A stretch of DNA of 64,000 bases from Wuchereria bancrofti (GCA_005281725.1 SSBO01000012.1:16393048-16457047); one strand, 5' to 3'; positions 24,767 to 39,500 are shown, numbered from the stretch's first letter. The notes: generated from the sequence alone by a model not told the origin. Translations and numbers: made by a program.

Positions 24767-27700
24767 ATGAAACGTTCTGCAGGGGACCGATTTGGAAGTG
24801 GAAGTAAACGGACACGAATGGACAGCTATGAAGAAGCTCTAGCAAATGGCAAATATGAACTACGATTGGTGGTGACGAGTCGAGGTGCTGGTGGTATCAT
24901 TGGTAGAGGAGGCGAGAATATCAAACGCCTCCGTTCTGAGGTACTGCCATTTGGGTAACGCCCATATATTTCATATTTTGTAGTTCTCCGTTTTGCAATT
25001 TATATTACTTAGAGCGTCGACCGAAACTCATTTGCCTAACAAATAATATCAGCTCATTCTTTCTAAACTGACTTTCTAATGCTTGACGATTTTAGTATTT
25101 TACACGTCTCTTAGACAATATAGTTTTTTATTAGTAATTTTGAGTGAGTTTTTGATTCCAGGAAGCAGGCGTTTTAAGTAATCGACTTATTTTACGAAAG
25201 TTTTCGATGTTTGCAGCTGGCTTTAACTTGTTAAGCAAATGCGTTTTCGACCACAGCTTATACAGGGTGTTGTCCTTCTTTTCCCTTGATGACTGAGATT
25301 TGCTTGTAAATGCAAACTCTTTGATTCCACGAACTTCAGGAAAGTTCAAAAAGTTCTTAAATCTCTTTTATATGCAACGGCCTTAGACTTTTTGTTGTTT
25401 GGCGGACTGAGCACATGAATTACGAAATTGTGAACACAGCCCAAACTAATGCTCATTTGCAGTTCGACGCGAACCTGACCGTCCCAGATAGCCAGACGCC
25501 CGAACGGTAATTTATCCTGGAAGTACTTGTTGCCCTCACTACTGATTACTCGTTGGGCCACGACCGTTATTGCCACCGGGCTTCCACACGATGGATAAAC
25601 CTACAGCTCTAACAGGCTGACCTTAAATTACCTTCCACATTTCTTTCACAAATCTACTGCTACAAAATAGGTGACATGCCTGCCTGCCTCCACCTGCTTA
25701 ACTGTTTGGGAATGTGGCTCACTTTGGTGCAGTTTAAGATTTTGATAGCTTTTAAGGGATTTCATTCAACTAAGGCATCATGAAAGCAGGAGGGATGTTC
25801 CTCGAAATCTGAAGGACGGTTTTTATGGTGTTGTAAATTTAATTGATTTGTGGTAATAAAAAACAGATATTTTGAAATGGTGTTGCAAAGAGAGGTCATT
25901 TAGTTGTAGTTTTCCTTAAAATCAATATGAGACTTCATGGACATAATATTGTAGCAACATCATGTTTAATTGAGACAAAGAGCAGAGGGGCATGTTTCCC
26001 AAATTTTTAGCAGAGGAGGTCGTTTTTTTTTAAAAAAAAAGTTTTCAGTAACCTAAAAATTTTAACCTGGAGCACATTATTTTTCAATTTGGAGCTTCCT
26101 TGCAGTACTGCAAGATAAACAGTTCATTCCAACAGTACTTTTTCTTGCAGCCGTTGGGTTTCAGATTGTAATTTGATTACTGGGCGATAGCTTTGAACTT
26201 TTATGTTTTTGAAACTACTCCTGTGAAATTTGCATGATTTTTCCATGAATCCATACAGGCAAAATACTTCTTGGGATTTTTTTTTTTTTTTTCATTATAA
26301 CTGTATTTTACATGCCGTTCAGGGTACTGACACTCACAGCTACAACAGAAAACATCGCAAACTGCTTACGTGAAATTATACCACGTCTCGATGAAGTAAG
26401 TTCCAATTTTTATGAGTTTTAAAAGCAGTTTTCGCCAAAAAATTTCTAAATTTGTTAGTCGTCAACATTGCAAACGAGGATGAAAGAGTGCTTGGACTAT
26501 GAAATGTGATGGTTTTAATGGACTCCAGCTCACTGGTTTTAATGGAGGTGTGATTTGAAACTTCGATCATTCTAAAAGAGATAATGATGGAGAAAAATTT
26601 CAGAATCGCGATGATGATCATGATCGACGAATGAAGAAAACAGACAGATGTGATAGTGAAATGAAAGTTTTAGTACATGAATCTCACGCCGGTGCTGTTA
26701 TTGGCCGGGGTGGATCACGAATAAAGGAACTTCGCGAAAAAACCGGAGCACAACTCAAGGTCTGTTACTCGTTTTCAGTTTATGTTACGTGCGTAACTGA
26801 GTATATATGGCATGTCTCAAATTTTCGAAGTGAGGTAGTTGAGTGAACAATTATAAAAGCATTTGATATATTATTCCCGAATATATATATATTTTATTTA
26901 TTTTGATCCTTGTTTATTAATTTAGATTTATTAATTGATGTATCCTAATTTTTTCTTTTTGCAATATCGAGTAGAAAACGTATGGTTTTTTAGGCAGAAG
27001 CAGAATTGTATTGAAAGGGGCAGAAGTTTCAAATATAAAAAAATTAAAAAGACTTATTTGCAAAATATCTTACCATTAAAGCATTAACAGGTTTTTTCTC
27101 GTTGTGCACCACAGTCAACCGAAAGAATCGTACTGTTGAATGGTGAAGTGGAAAAAATAATTGATTGTATCAACATCATTATTGATGTGTTGAAAGAGGT
27201 AATGTATTAAACTGTTGCTCAGTGACCAAAAGCTCTTTGATCTTTTAATAAGCATTAAAAACATCCTTATGATGAATGGTATGTTTGGATATGCTTGAAA
27301 AAGAAATCCAAAATGTTAGTTTGTGACTTTTAGATCCCAATAAAGGGACCTGTTCGGCCATATGATCCGATGTATTATGATCCAGATATCATTAGCGATT
27401 ATGGTGGATATGTTCCTGATCGGAATTTTATCTCACGTGTAGGTCGAGGAAGAGACTTTGGGTTTAGCAGTGGTATAATTCCTTCACGATATCCTGGAAG
27501 AGATGATCGTTATGGTGGAATGAGAGATATGATGGGTCGCTATTCACCTATTCCAGCTATGCAGACCACACAGGTGGAAACAACTGACGTAACATGATTT
27601 CTTAAGATTTTTATTTTTTAGAAATACGATATTTTAAATTGTTCAATTCTGTTAATTTTTTGCAAGATGGAAGTTTTGTTCGTTGTCGCAATGTTTGCAG

Positions 27701-28507
27701 TTAACAACAGTCATCTGATTTTGCTAAATCTGCTTTTCACCTTTTTCTTTAGTTTTGATGTGGCTGTGGAGCAATATTTCTTAATAAAGAAAGATTATGC
27801 GCCAACAAAAAAAATATATATATATATCTGTTTTATCTTACCATACGGATGTGTTTATTATATAACGGATACAGTTATATTTAATTTTGTTAGCTTAGGA
27901 ATAGTTAGCAGCTGTTTTATACTTCGTCAAATGACTGTTTTTTAATAGGTTTCGGAAAAGGTCATCAATTTTCAGGTTTCCATTAGAATTTAATATGAAG
28001 AGATTTGTATTCGTGTCCATATTCATTATTATATAATATTTAGGTTACAATTCCGGACGAATTAGGAGGCGCGATAATAGGTAAAGGTGGTTCACGAATC
28101 AACCGAGTGCGTGAGGAATCGGGAGCACAAATTGAAGTTGAGCCTCATCGCGATAATGGTGGTGACCGGATCATAACAATATCTGGTACTCGAGAGCAAA
28201 TTCAGGCAGCGCAATATCTGCTGCAACAGTGGTTAATAAAATCGTCGTCTCTTTCTTTTTTTTTTTCAATATTTTTCAAAGAGGGGATAAGATGCAACGT
28301 AGTTGTTTTGTCCAGTTCGAGTTTTTGTAGAAATAAGAAGACTGGTGCAAATATTAGTATAATTGAATAATTTTTAAATCACATTTCGAATATTCTTGCA
28401 TCTTTCACGGCATTGATTCGTATATTTTGTATTATTATTATATGCATCACCATTATTTCAGCGTTCGTACATCGGAAGCTGGAAGGCGTTATTTAAGCGA
28501 ACATTAA
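24767..28507 (+). CDS. hnRNP K homologue, version B (complete, 8 exons, about 347 residues)
   Basis: KH-domain RNA/DNA-binding protein of the hnRNP K/PCBP family. Exons 24767-24940, 25463-25506, 26323-26395, 26604-26759, 27091-27198, 27334-27588, 28044-28231 and 28462-28507 keep phase throughout and total 1044 bases including the stop. KH1 and KH2 each have a GRGG loop, KH3 has GKGG. The C-terminus after KH3 reads [19 protein letters not shown], matching the family's usual short tail. It is shorter than vertebrate hnRNP K because the proline-rich linker is reduced. An intron-retention end (TDVT-stop at 27595-27597) is conserved with version A. AATAAA lies 186 bases past the stop. AACAG before the ATG may be a trans-splice acceptor. 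Confidence 0.93.
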
Positions 28508-28692
28508 TTGGAGCGAACATTAGTTAGAGCGGAAATAAAAGTCGAAAGCTTTTATTAACTTGTTCTTGTTATTTTCATTTATAGACTTATTGATTTTTTG
28601 GCCGTTTTGAAATAGATTGTCACACTTATTATTGTATTGTCTTTTTTATGCATGCTTTGTATCATGTGTGTGATCTCCTTACATTCATGTCC

Positions 28693-28698
28693 AATAAA
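28693..28698 (+). terminator. Poly(A) signal of hnRNP K version B
   Basis: AATAAA within CCAATAAAATAAATCTC, 186 bases past the stop and after a T-rich stretch. It is conserved in version A at 47140-47145. Confidence 0.65.
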
Positions 28699-29790
28699 AT
28701 AAATCTCATTCCAACTTACCTCTTCCACTGAAGTGTTATTGCACCTTTAGAATACATATGTGTAACAGGGACGACTTTATTATTCAATCCCAACCTGTAA
28801 AAAATTCTAGTTGCATTATCGCAGTATTTGTTCACGACGTTTCTTATTATGACTTGTCCAAGTTTTTACTATGCTTGTGTGACGTAGCAAGTAGTGTTTG
28901 CTTTCCTAATTCTCATTTGTTCAAAACATCGTGAAATCACTTTTCTCTCTGTATTGCAGGTGCTATCGTCACCTAAGCAAGGATAGTATGCAAGTGTGAA
29001 TTATCGTAATTGCCACCGTTTCCGAGCCCCATGAGATGAATTTAGAAATAGCTAAAATCTTGGTTGAGGGGTCTGGATAAAGTTTGGGCCTTTATTTAAA
29101 GCGGGCTGGAGTAGTTTCAGCACCGTGTTTTTGTGAATGACTAAAATTGGACTAGCGACATGTATTGTGCTATGGGAGTATTAGTGTATTGAAGTGGTGT
29201 AAATTAAGTTTTTGTGCTGTAAGTGTAGTTTAGGGAGGTTCCAGCTAATGGTTCAGTATGACTAAGGAGAACATTAAGATTGCAAGTAGTGAGAAAGGTT
29301 GGAGCGTAGTGGGTTTGAGGGACACTATAAAACAAAAGGTGTAAAATAATATGCATGTTGACGTTAAGTAAAAGTACCTCCCATCGATCTGTGATGACCA
29401 TCATGACATGGTTACATCATAGTTTTTTCTTATTCACGCCACTGGTCATCTCCAGATTTTTTTTTTTAATAAAATTGTGAGATGCAAAAATACAAATTAC
29501 AAAAGTGCTTGGCCAAGCTCCTAATATTTTCTAGTAATTGTGCTTTATTGTTAATGACTAGTTCTAGAAAATATGGCTCCTTTGTGTTGATCTTTTTCTT
29601 TGAGATTGGAATTCGTATCAACGAAACGTGCTGTTAACATTGTTTCATATTGTTTCAACATCAACACTGTTTCCTGAATCCGAAATCTTAATATGATTAG
29701 CTTTCCGACGTCTCATTGTGAGCACTTATGCCAGTCTTTTTTTTTGTTCAGGTTGTTTAAAAACAATCCTCATCACAAACCGACAGTTGT
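28699..29790. other. Spacer between hnRNP K and Staufen, version B
   Basis: About 1.1 kb from the poly(A) signal to the first Staufen exon found. I see no exon that can be phased. It may contain the Staufen 5' UTR, since a TTTTTGTTCAG acceptor-like site lies at about 29751, close upstream of the ATG. Confidence 0.4.
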
Positions 29791-32700
29791 ATGAAGGGAG
29801 CAGGTGCGCAGCGTGTAATAAATGACACTGCCAATGATGATTCAGTGGTTCATCGAGAAAAATGGTGGGGACAGCAGTTTACAGGTCTTTATGTTAATTA
29901 TGTATTAAAGTTGTGCTGTTCTCATTATACAACATAGCCTTTAATTGGGCATCGTTGTAAATCAAGTGAAAATGGAACCAAGGTAGTGTTTCATGCAAAT
30001 TTTTGCTTTTGCTTATTTGAAAATAAATCTTCACCTAATTTTGATACTGTTTTAGTGAACGCTTATGCTGAAATGTTTCTACTCCATCTGCCGTTTCCTC
30101 AGAGCTGTCATGCTTGCAAATAATTCTTTTTTAGAAGAAATGTCTCCTACAAAATATGTTTATAACTATTCACAAATTGATGCAAACCACCAAAGGACCC
30201 CAATGTGTCGCATTGCGGAGCTCGCTCGCTACAACAAAGTTAGCTTTTTTCCGAGTTGTTAGCAAGTGTGCATACGTTATAAGTTTGAGTTGCGAGAAAA
30301 AGTTAAAGCAGGTATCGATTAAATTTTCCTATCGTATTCATATTTCCCAGTATAATTTTAACTAGTCTTATGGATGGATTAATGCATTAATTGAGTCAAT
30401 TCGTCTTTTTTTTTTAATTATTGTTAATGAAGAATATAAGCGTTGGTATTGGAAAACTACTTTAGATCAGGCATGAGTACAAACTGATGGATGAAAGTGG
30501 ACCAGCTCACAAAAAACAATTTACCGTTTCACTTGTACTTACCCCTGATCAGGTAAGTGTTTTCTTTCTTTATATAGTGTAGTTGTACTGTATAGAATTA
30601 AATTATTCTTATTTACATCACTTTTTACTTTTTATATTGTTGCAGAAAATTTTCAGATATTTTACGGCAAGGGAGCATCCATCAAGAAAGCTCAACAGTC
30701 AGCCGCTGAAACTGCCTTAAATGGAACCATTTTGCCTAAACCACCAGATAAGGTCCCTTCAAAAAAAGTCAAAAGTGGTAAGATTAGTACTTATTAAATG
30801 GTTGTTAGATCGTACATTGTATGGATGCTAGGGATTATTTTGCATTTTTTGTGTTCCTCTATTTATCGTTTAAAATAATCGACTGAATAAGACGTGATTT
30901 AGTTATTGCTATTCTTGTAAACTTATAAGAACCAAATTGTTGAATAATTGGCTTCTTATCAGAAGGTATTCTCTACCATTTTATAAAATATTGCTTTTAA
31001 ATGTTTTTAATGGTTCTAAATAATTAGGTGGAAATGTTCGAATTGTTGAAAATTGTATTTCTTTCAGATTTTCAAAACCCAACAGTTCTACTCAGATACG
31101 TCGCAGGAAGACTTGGAGTTGAGATCAAATTCATTGACGAACCAGTGCCAATATGCCCAACGCCACCACATCCAATAACCCGTTTGCCAGTGCAGTTGGT
31201 TATCCAGTTATTTTGCTGTAATGCGTTGTAGTTTTTGGATTTTTACTTCATTTTATCATAAGTTTCTTAAGCTGTGACTTCTAAATTTGCAAATAAATTG
31301 TAAAGCTTTCCTTGAATATCACCGTTGTAGAAATAACTATTTTTCTTCTGCGTGTTCTTAACAGTTACTTTGAAACCATTGCAGACCACTCATAAGGGCT
31401 CCTTTTATCCCAGTAATTAACGATCAGTTCTTTGTTCTTCCACCGCCTAGAGTAGTATTTGGACAACCACGTGTCCCTACAACATTGCAACCACTACCAG
31501 TTATGATACGGCCACTGACTGCAATGATTCCTCCGCGATTCTCATTTTTTCATCGTTATCGACCGCATTCACAACTTCATAAGGTAAATGGATGAGTTTC
31601 TTTTTTTTTAGTTGGGAGTCTGTATTTGCGAAACAAGGTTTTGCTGTTTTGATTTTGTTCAAAGTTTGATTATGAACAAAATAAAAGATTATTAGCTGTG
31701 AAAAGCGAGAACAAGTGTGGGATATTCGCTTATTCAGGATATTCTCTGTTCAAGTTCAATTTCTCACTTGAATTTCAGGTCCGTTTGATATTAAGTAAGG
31801 ATTTCCCAGAGTTTATTGGGAAGGGAATCACGAAGAAGAGGGCAAAAAACAGTGCTGCTAATGAGGTGTGTTTTTTCCTATATTTGGTATTTCAACATAT
31901 TTATAGCAATACTTTTCCTAACTATATATTAACTTTTCATGTTTCTATTTAGAATATTTACATGGAATATTTCTTGTTTAAAATTCGGGCTTAAGAATCC
32001 GCTGCTGTACTTCTAGGCTCTTTCTTATCTTGGACCTTATTTGGCTACGTTGGAGGCACAGTCGAAAAACAAAACAATGATTGGGTCAAAGAACGGTAAC
32101 AGTTATTCGTTTGATTACCAGCGGAACTTGTAGCATGATTCAATTAAATTTTCGGGTTATTTTTTTTAGGCAGATGGCACTATTGAAACTCTTTTTATAA
32201 AAGCAGCCAACATTGTTAAACTCTGTGGAAATTTCTTATCTCAAACAGCTAGAGTTTTCTCTGAAAGAAATAGGAGTTCGATTGTTCGTTTAATCATCTG
32301 TAACCTTAGTAACCAGTCATGGGATTGATTAAAATGTTAAGTAGAACTATCAGTCAGTAAACCATTATCTCGAAATAATCAGTAACCATTATCGTATTTT
32401 TACATTACTTTTTTATCGCTTTTTATGGACAGTGTCTCTTCGGACTAAAATTTACCTCCATTATTTCTATGTTCCTTATCTACATATGATTTTAAGGTTG
32501 AACAAAGGCGTAAACTAAACTGAAAAAAGAGCAGCTATCGTGAATGTTTTTTCTAGCTATAGGATTAGCGACAGCTGGATTCGAAAGCATTAGAAAAGAT
32601 AATTTAAAATCAGTTATAACAACAGCTCGAAATGGAAAACCAAAGTCTTCTATCTCTCAAATACACGAATGTGCTCTTCATATGCGCATGAATGTCGAGT

Positions 32701-35700
32701 TTTTGGTAATAAATTATGCAGATTTTCATTTTTCATACTATCCTTATTTGTATTCACAATTTTTCTGATTATATCTCATGACATTATCACATATGATTTG
32801 TTGGTGAAAAGTGATTCCTTTTTCGACAGTCTTTTATTACTATCTCGTATGAAGTCTTCATTGTCTTTCCTACTACCTCAGGTGTTGGAGTTGTTTAATT
32901 TTTATAGGTTTTGAAAGAGGAAGGACCAGCTCATGACAGGCACTACTTATTACGCTGTAAACTTATCTCAGCAGAGCGGGTTATCTCTGCGGATGGTGAA
33001 GGAAGTAGCAAGAAAATTGCAAAGCAAAATGCTTGCTCACTGATGCTAACTAAATTACAATCTGTTGGTTAGTAATCATGATTTTGTTGTAAGAATTATA
33101 ATATTTGTTATTTGGTAAAAGTAATTATTGCTTTTCACCCGAAGATTTATTAATTTCTAAATATTGGCTTATTACTTTTTGTAGAATCTTCTCCAATTTT
33201 TATCGCTGCTGCAATGTTGAAATCGCAGAAAAAAATCGGGGCACCAAAGGAACTTAAACGAAAGACGATTAGCAAGGTATTTGATAATTATCATTGTAAT
33301 AATGTTGGAATATGCTTCTTTGGTTTAGAAATTGCCTAATTTTCATCTAGTAATGCTACACAAAAATTAAAACTAAGTTCCACTTTACGAGTGCTCATCT
33401 CTTTAAATTCTATATTTGAGTTCATCAATATTCCTTCCAGTTCTTAGTTTTCACATCTTGCAGTCCATTACGAGCTTAATAATCAAGTATATTTTCATTT
33501 TTGTTGCAAATTTTAGGATATGAAAATGAATCCGGAGTATGGTCATCAAATTAACCCAGTCAGCCGTTTGATGCAGGTTATGCAAGCCCGTAAGCAAAAT
33601 GAACCGAAATTTCAACTTGTTGCTGAGCGTGGACAAAGTCGTTATAAAGAATTTGTGATGGAGGTTTGCTTTGGATATTATATAGTTAAGTCCTAACATA
33701 ATTACATTTTCTTATTGAAGTGTTGTATGCATTATAGGTGATCTGCGATGATGGCCTTCGTTGTGAAGGTATAGGACCCAATAAAAAACTTGCGAAGCGT
33801 GCTGCAGCTGAAGCAGTGCTAGCAAGGATTGGATATGTAAAACCGATGCCGAAACCTGGAAAAAGTCTTTTAAAGAAAAAAACTGAGGAATATGTGCAGC
33901 GACCACATATTGGTATAGATTTTATTTTCCTACATGATTTTAAAACGGACTATGAATTATCCTTTTTTTATTCTGATGGAATAAGTTTGGAAAAATAACT
34001 GAATTCACTTTAACGTTCATTAGAAATGTTTTAAATTGGAGTGGTCGTTCTCGGTGTCATTTATCCACCTGTATTCATTGCCACTGTAATTATGGCTTTA
34101 AACCTCTTCCAGAAATAATGCAGATTAATCAGAAAGTTATAGGCATGTTCGAGCTTGAAAAAGGGGAAAGATTAGTGCGACAAATAAATGAGAAAGAAGA
34201 TGAAGCAGGAGATATTGAGAAAGTCTCAGAAGTTACTTTATCTGTGACTGCGTCGATGGGATCACAGGTTATGGCTTTCGCTGACGTTGATAGGACTTTG
34301 TATGCCGGTGAACAAAAAGATGTCTGGGGTAGCACTGCTGCTGAAACTAAGAGGTAAGTTTTTGGCTGCATTATGTATATTTCTTATATTGGAAGAGAAG
34401 CACGGTCCTATTGTCATTTTGAGAGATGATTCGTCATTATAGAATTCAGAAGCTTGATTTTTTCTTTTTTTTTTTTATAAATAACATTGTGTCGTCAGTA
34501 GTAATAGTTGTTTGGAGAGTGAGTGATTTTTAAATTCAATCAGTTATGGCGCATGTTCTCTTCATAACTTCAGTTTAACAAAATTGTGACACATGGTGTT
34601 TTTGTTGTTCTGTCTAGCTCATTGCTTACATATACACTACATTTTCAGTATGTGTTTAATTTATGAAGTTATATTCAACAAGTAAAAATTTTATAGTATT
34701 AGTAATAAAGAAAATGACGATGCAAGACCACATGCTGCTCCTCAGCCAAAGCGTCGTGTTACTTTCAGTAATGAAGTTAGTGCCTGTCCACCACCTGGTT
34801 AGTTTTATTTTTCTGTTCGCTTACAGGAATTGAACATTTTTGTTTTACATCAAACTGCAGAACATTTCTACGGGATTTTGAACGTTTTCTGATAGAAGGT
34901 AGTGACTTATATATTATCCAAGCTTAACCGGCTTTTATGAGGCTTCCAGCATGTCAAACATAGCGCCATTGCTAATTAGTATTGGGTTAGGGATTAAGTT
35001 TATGAAGATATTTGCTGGCAAGCACTGGAAATCTTTAGATGGCTATGAATGGACGTATACGTATTCAATGTGAAATCGCACACTGTCGTAAAATTTTCTG
35101 TGCTTATCAAGCGATCTTGTAACGATCTTTCGTGTGAATGCGGTGAAATCGTTAGAAGTGAATAAAATAAGAGTAAAGCTGAAAAAAGATATATAGAAAT
35201 GAAGAAGGAAAAAAATGTTTCAGCTTTTTGCTTTGTATCCTCTATTTGTCGTTTACTGTTTCTTTTTTTTTGTGATTCTGAGCTTTCTGTTGATGGATTT
35301 GATCAAGAGAGTTTTAAATATATGGTATACTAGTTCTTTCCTGTTTTCATATTTGTTTTGTGTTATTTCTTTTCTCCTTTCATATTCGTTTTATTGCAGA
35401 TGACAGCAACTACCCTTCGTCCTTGATAACACCGCTGAAATCGGAAGTAGTTGTCGTCAACAAGATTCGCAAAAGTTTGTTTTGTTCTTCTGCAATGCAG
35501 TTTAGGGATTTCCCTGCAAATTTTTAACTTTCTGATTTGTATATTTTAGAAGGCCGTGACTCGAAAAAATGGCTCACCGAAATTGAGAAGAAAGAAATTG
35601 CTGAAATGGCGCAAGATTTTTTCAAATATTATAACATCATCCACTCGCTGAAAATAGAGGAAAAAAGTATTATAATTAATGTATCTGAAAATGTGATTTA

Positions 35701-36584
35701 CGCTTGTAGAAAGATTATATCAGTACGAAGATTATTGCTTTTTCGAATATTTAAATCTTTGAATAGAGTTTTATTTTCCTAATAGCGTTTCTTTTTAATT
35801 AACTATTCATTAACTATATCTTGATAGGATCGAAAGACTTTTTATGAATGTCTTCATTTTCGTGTTTAAATCCTCTGGATATAAGTTGATGATTATTTAA
35901 GTTTCGATTATTTTTTGACGTTTGAATATCAGGGTAGCTAAAAAATATTTCTCAATTTTCTTCAGCGGAGAATGACGGGTTTTTATTGATGAATCGTCAG
36001 ATGGAGCAATTATCTCTGAATGAGATGTCGTCATCCACAGCATATTCAGCTGCTAGATATCATCTGGAATCTATAGCCGAACATTACAAATTTTCAGTCA
36101 ATTATACCGATTTTCCTGTGGTATACATTTTGTCCATTAATCAAGATAAGGGAAAAAATCAGTGTATGCGATGCTTGGGATATACTATTTGACAGTTATA
36201 ATGAATTAATTGGTGTTGAACTGGTTGGAGGAATAAGACTAGGTTAAAGGTTGTTCACTGCCGATGTAACAGATTAAGCATGATATGGTTTAGACTTCGA
36301 ATGGGATTGGTGATCAATATTTTTCACTTATTTCGATTGGAATCGATAAGCCTATCGTAAGTTTTAACTTTATACATATTTTTCAGGACTATTTTCAAGA
36401 CAATATTGCAGTATCAGTCTTGTATCTATCCTTATTTTTTCATACTTGATGTGTTAATTTGTAAATTCGATAGAAAATTGATTTCAAGGTGTGTCATGGA
36501 AGTGGGAATACCGAAGAGGCTGCTCATGAGGATGCTGCTCGCAATGCCTTATTGCTTCTTTGTAAAATTTGGATGGTATACTAG
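29791..36584 (+). CDS. Staufen homologue, version B (20 exons, about 827 residues, five dsRBDs)
   Basis: Double-stranded-RNA-binding protein for mRNA localisation, translation and decay. Exons: 29791-29884, 30135-30238, 30466-30552, 30657-30777, 31068-31194, 31385-31583, 31779-31865, 32017-32095, 32557-32705, 32908-33067, 33185-33276, 33517-33663, 33738-33912, 34113-34353, 34697-34797, 35400-35474, 35550-35705, 35966-36120, 36387-36410, 36474-36584; the sum is 2484, divisible by three. dsRBD1 is about residues 53-122 (IKKAQQSAAETAL). dsRBD2 is split by a proline-rich insert at about 160-244. dsRBD3 is 331-402, dsRBD4 443-510 (NPVSRLMQVMQARK, NKKLAKRAAAEAVL) and dsRBD5 760-822. The segment PKRRVTFSNEV near 641 matches the RKVTF motif of vertebrate Staufen after dsRBD4. 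The least certain donors are those of exon 5 (weak CA|GTTGGT) and exon 17. Confidence 0.9.
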
Positions 36585-39500
36585 GTATTGCGCGAAATTT
36601 GCTTGATTGGTTCTTAGTTTTTTTTTTTTTTTTCAGTAAAATAAGAGCACTGCATCATTATACGTAAACGAATCTAACATCACCCACTTGAATCTTAATT
36701 ATTTTTAAAAATATGAAGGATAACGAAGTGTAATAAGTGCTTGTTATGCACTTTGTTTTGTACTTTATGGTTATAATAATAGTGCACAGTAGTTTAGAAT
36801 AACTTTCAGTCAAAAACTAATTCCTGCATTTCGTGATAAATTCTACTGCGGATACGCAGCATGTACAAAATACAGCTTTATCTATCGTTTTTTATGTTTC
36901 TTTCATAGTATTACTCCATTGCTGCGTGTCCTATTAAAGGTCTATTCTCTATTTTTGAAAAACTCAGATAAGCACACTGATAATAAATCAATAGAACTTT
37001 GTTATTCATTTGCATGCTACAAATGCCAATTTTGGCAAATTTGAATTAGTAATTCGATCAATATGAGTTCAGTGATGCAAAAAGACTTTCAGAAATGTTT
37101 CTGTTTTCGCTTTGCAATTATTTATCACGACATTTCATATTCTCTGTTTCTTCTCTTTTGTGAAATTTGCTTTTAACTGAGCTAATTCATTCTAGTTGGC
37201 CATACATATGGTGAAGTGGAATAGGCTTCTGAGGATAGGCCTATGCTAATCAGCAAATATTTTTACGAGTTGAACTGGAAAGATAAAAAATAGTAGAGAA
37301 GGAGTAATGTTTCCGTTCTTCTATCGTTAACAGAGAAATAGATTTTATTTCTCTGGTAATCTCAGTCTTTTTGCTTTTCACTGTTTTTGCTGCTAAAGAA
37401 TGACATTTCACTGCTAATTTAAGCTGTTTACCAGTATTACTGTGTGATAATGATCTTTATATTATTAACGAAGAGTTCCAAACAGTTTTTAACTTCTGTC
37501 TTCTTAATACCACTTGCTCATGTCATGTTTATGATGTTTAGAAATCTATTCGTCTTTTCGTTTTCATCCTGTGCTAATTAGGTTATCATTTATTTAAGGG
37601 ACGGAGCCCAGTAAGAATAAGCAAGCTGTTTTAAAACGACGTTTTTTGTTTTTGTTCCTTATCTTATGCATCAAGGCAGCGTAAAATAATTTAAATTGAC
37701 TAATCAGTTTTGTTTAAGATAAGTTTGCAGATGTTAATTTGCTGTTCTACAGTAGAAGTTAATGTATGCATTTTTAGAACTGGAGAGAGATGCACGATGG
37801 GCACTACGAATAAATTGTTTAATGACTTTTAAATTTCTTGGATTTCCATTAGATCTTAAAATTACACGATATTCTTAATTATCATTAGTTTCAAGCATTT
37901 TTTTATTATTCTTGGAGCGAAAATTGGGCAGATTAGTTTCTACTGTAGATATATGTGCAAGGAGCATGCAAACTTAAATATTCGAATTGTAGTTATGGAT
38001 AATTTCGTTTCGAAATGATCATCACATATACGTGTACAACTATTTCATGCTTTCAATCGATCAACGGTGCCCGTTTTGACTCCTTGCAACTTAAATTTTA
38101 ATCAGGTCGAAGTGCTTACCTCTATTCTTGATTGTAATGGATTATGACTAATAACTGGAAAGATAGAAAGAACTTTGTATTTCAAAGGAACCTGGAAAAC
38201 TTCGACTTGTGTTTCTTAGTTATTTTATTTTGTTCGTATGTTTTCTTATAACAATAGCAACGCTGTTAATGACATGTTTTCAGTTATCTGTGATAGCTGC
38301 TTCCATACAATTTTTATCCTGATCACAGAGTGTTGTTTTCTAGGTTCAATACGGTTTTATCGACGGAATCTCATTTTTCACTCATTTTTAAGTGCAGATA
38401 AGTTTCTCCAACGATTTTATGCTTTTTGTCTTCTCCTAGCTTTACCGATTATCGACTGACTACACCTGTCTTCTTTCAATTATGTTGACATGCACATTTT
38501 TTCTTCCAAGCATTATTAGTTTTATTGCTATTTTCAGAAATTAAACCTTAATGAGAAAGTGTAAAGAATAATCAATTATTTGATGACTTTGTATCAGTTG
38601 CTTTTAGATTGTCCTCAGGTGATTGACTCGTGGTACTTGAAGATTAAGATTTGTATTAAGAAAAATTAGAATATATTCCACTACGTTGTTAATACAGTCC
38701 TTAGAACTGGAATGGATTTCTTTCGTTGATACCACTTTGTGTTCAGGATTTGAAATAGTTTCAATATTTGCGAAGCAAAATTCATTTTCATTTCTTTTGG
38801 CTGTGACTTACGCAGTCACGCGTAGTGTATATATAATAAATAATCTGGTAGACTCAAATACTTCAATGGAGATTCTTAAAATATTTTTACATTTTTAGAA
38901 TAAGCTCAGGCAAATGTTCAATAGGACTTTTTGAAATTTAGCAAGTCGGTCGTTTTGAAAAGCAAAATTGTTTTCAGAAGTCTTGTTTTCTACACCATGA
39001 TTCTATTGTTTAATTGGTGCGGGTCGTCTGAACTGTGACGAGTCTCAGTTTGAGGAATCCTTTCAGAAACAACTGGAAGGTCTCCGATGCAGTCATGAGC
39101 TAACAGGTTCAAACACTTCTTTTGTCCTTCCTCCCATTTTGCGTTCCAGTTTTTTCATATTGTTCGTTTTCAGATTCATATATGTTCAGTTTTTTTTCCC
39201 TGTCGAACCACATTCAAATTTCTTTGTGTTATTTCTTGGAAAGTATCTTTTCTTATTCCATTTTCATATTTACCCTATAGCTTGTATAAAAGTTACTTTG
39301 CACAGCCGCATTTAATACATATATAATACATTCATATATGAAGCCGCATGTCTCCAGTCGGGTATGGTTCGAAAAGTACACTAGTGAAGCCACTTAGTTG
39401 CTGCAATTCTATTCCAACTTCCAGATCGATCTGTAACTAAGTAGTAATACGACTATTATAAAAGTTCCAATTCGTCTGGAAGTCTTTTTACGTGTAGTTT

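Noticed and set aside
38238..38459. Cys/Phe-rich open frames at 38238-38459 and 57926-58135
   Set aside because: Frames are not kept between the two versions and the composition is that of T-rich non-coding DNA.
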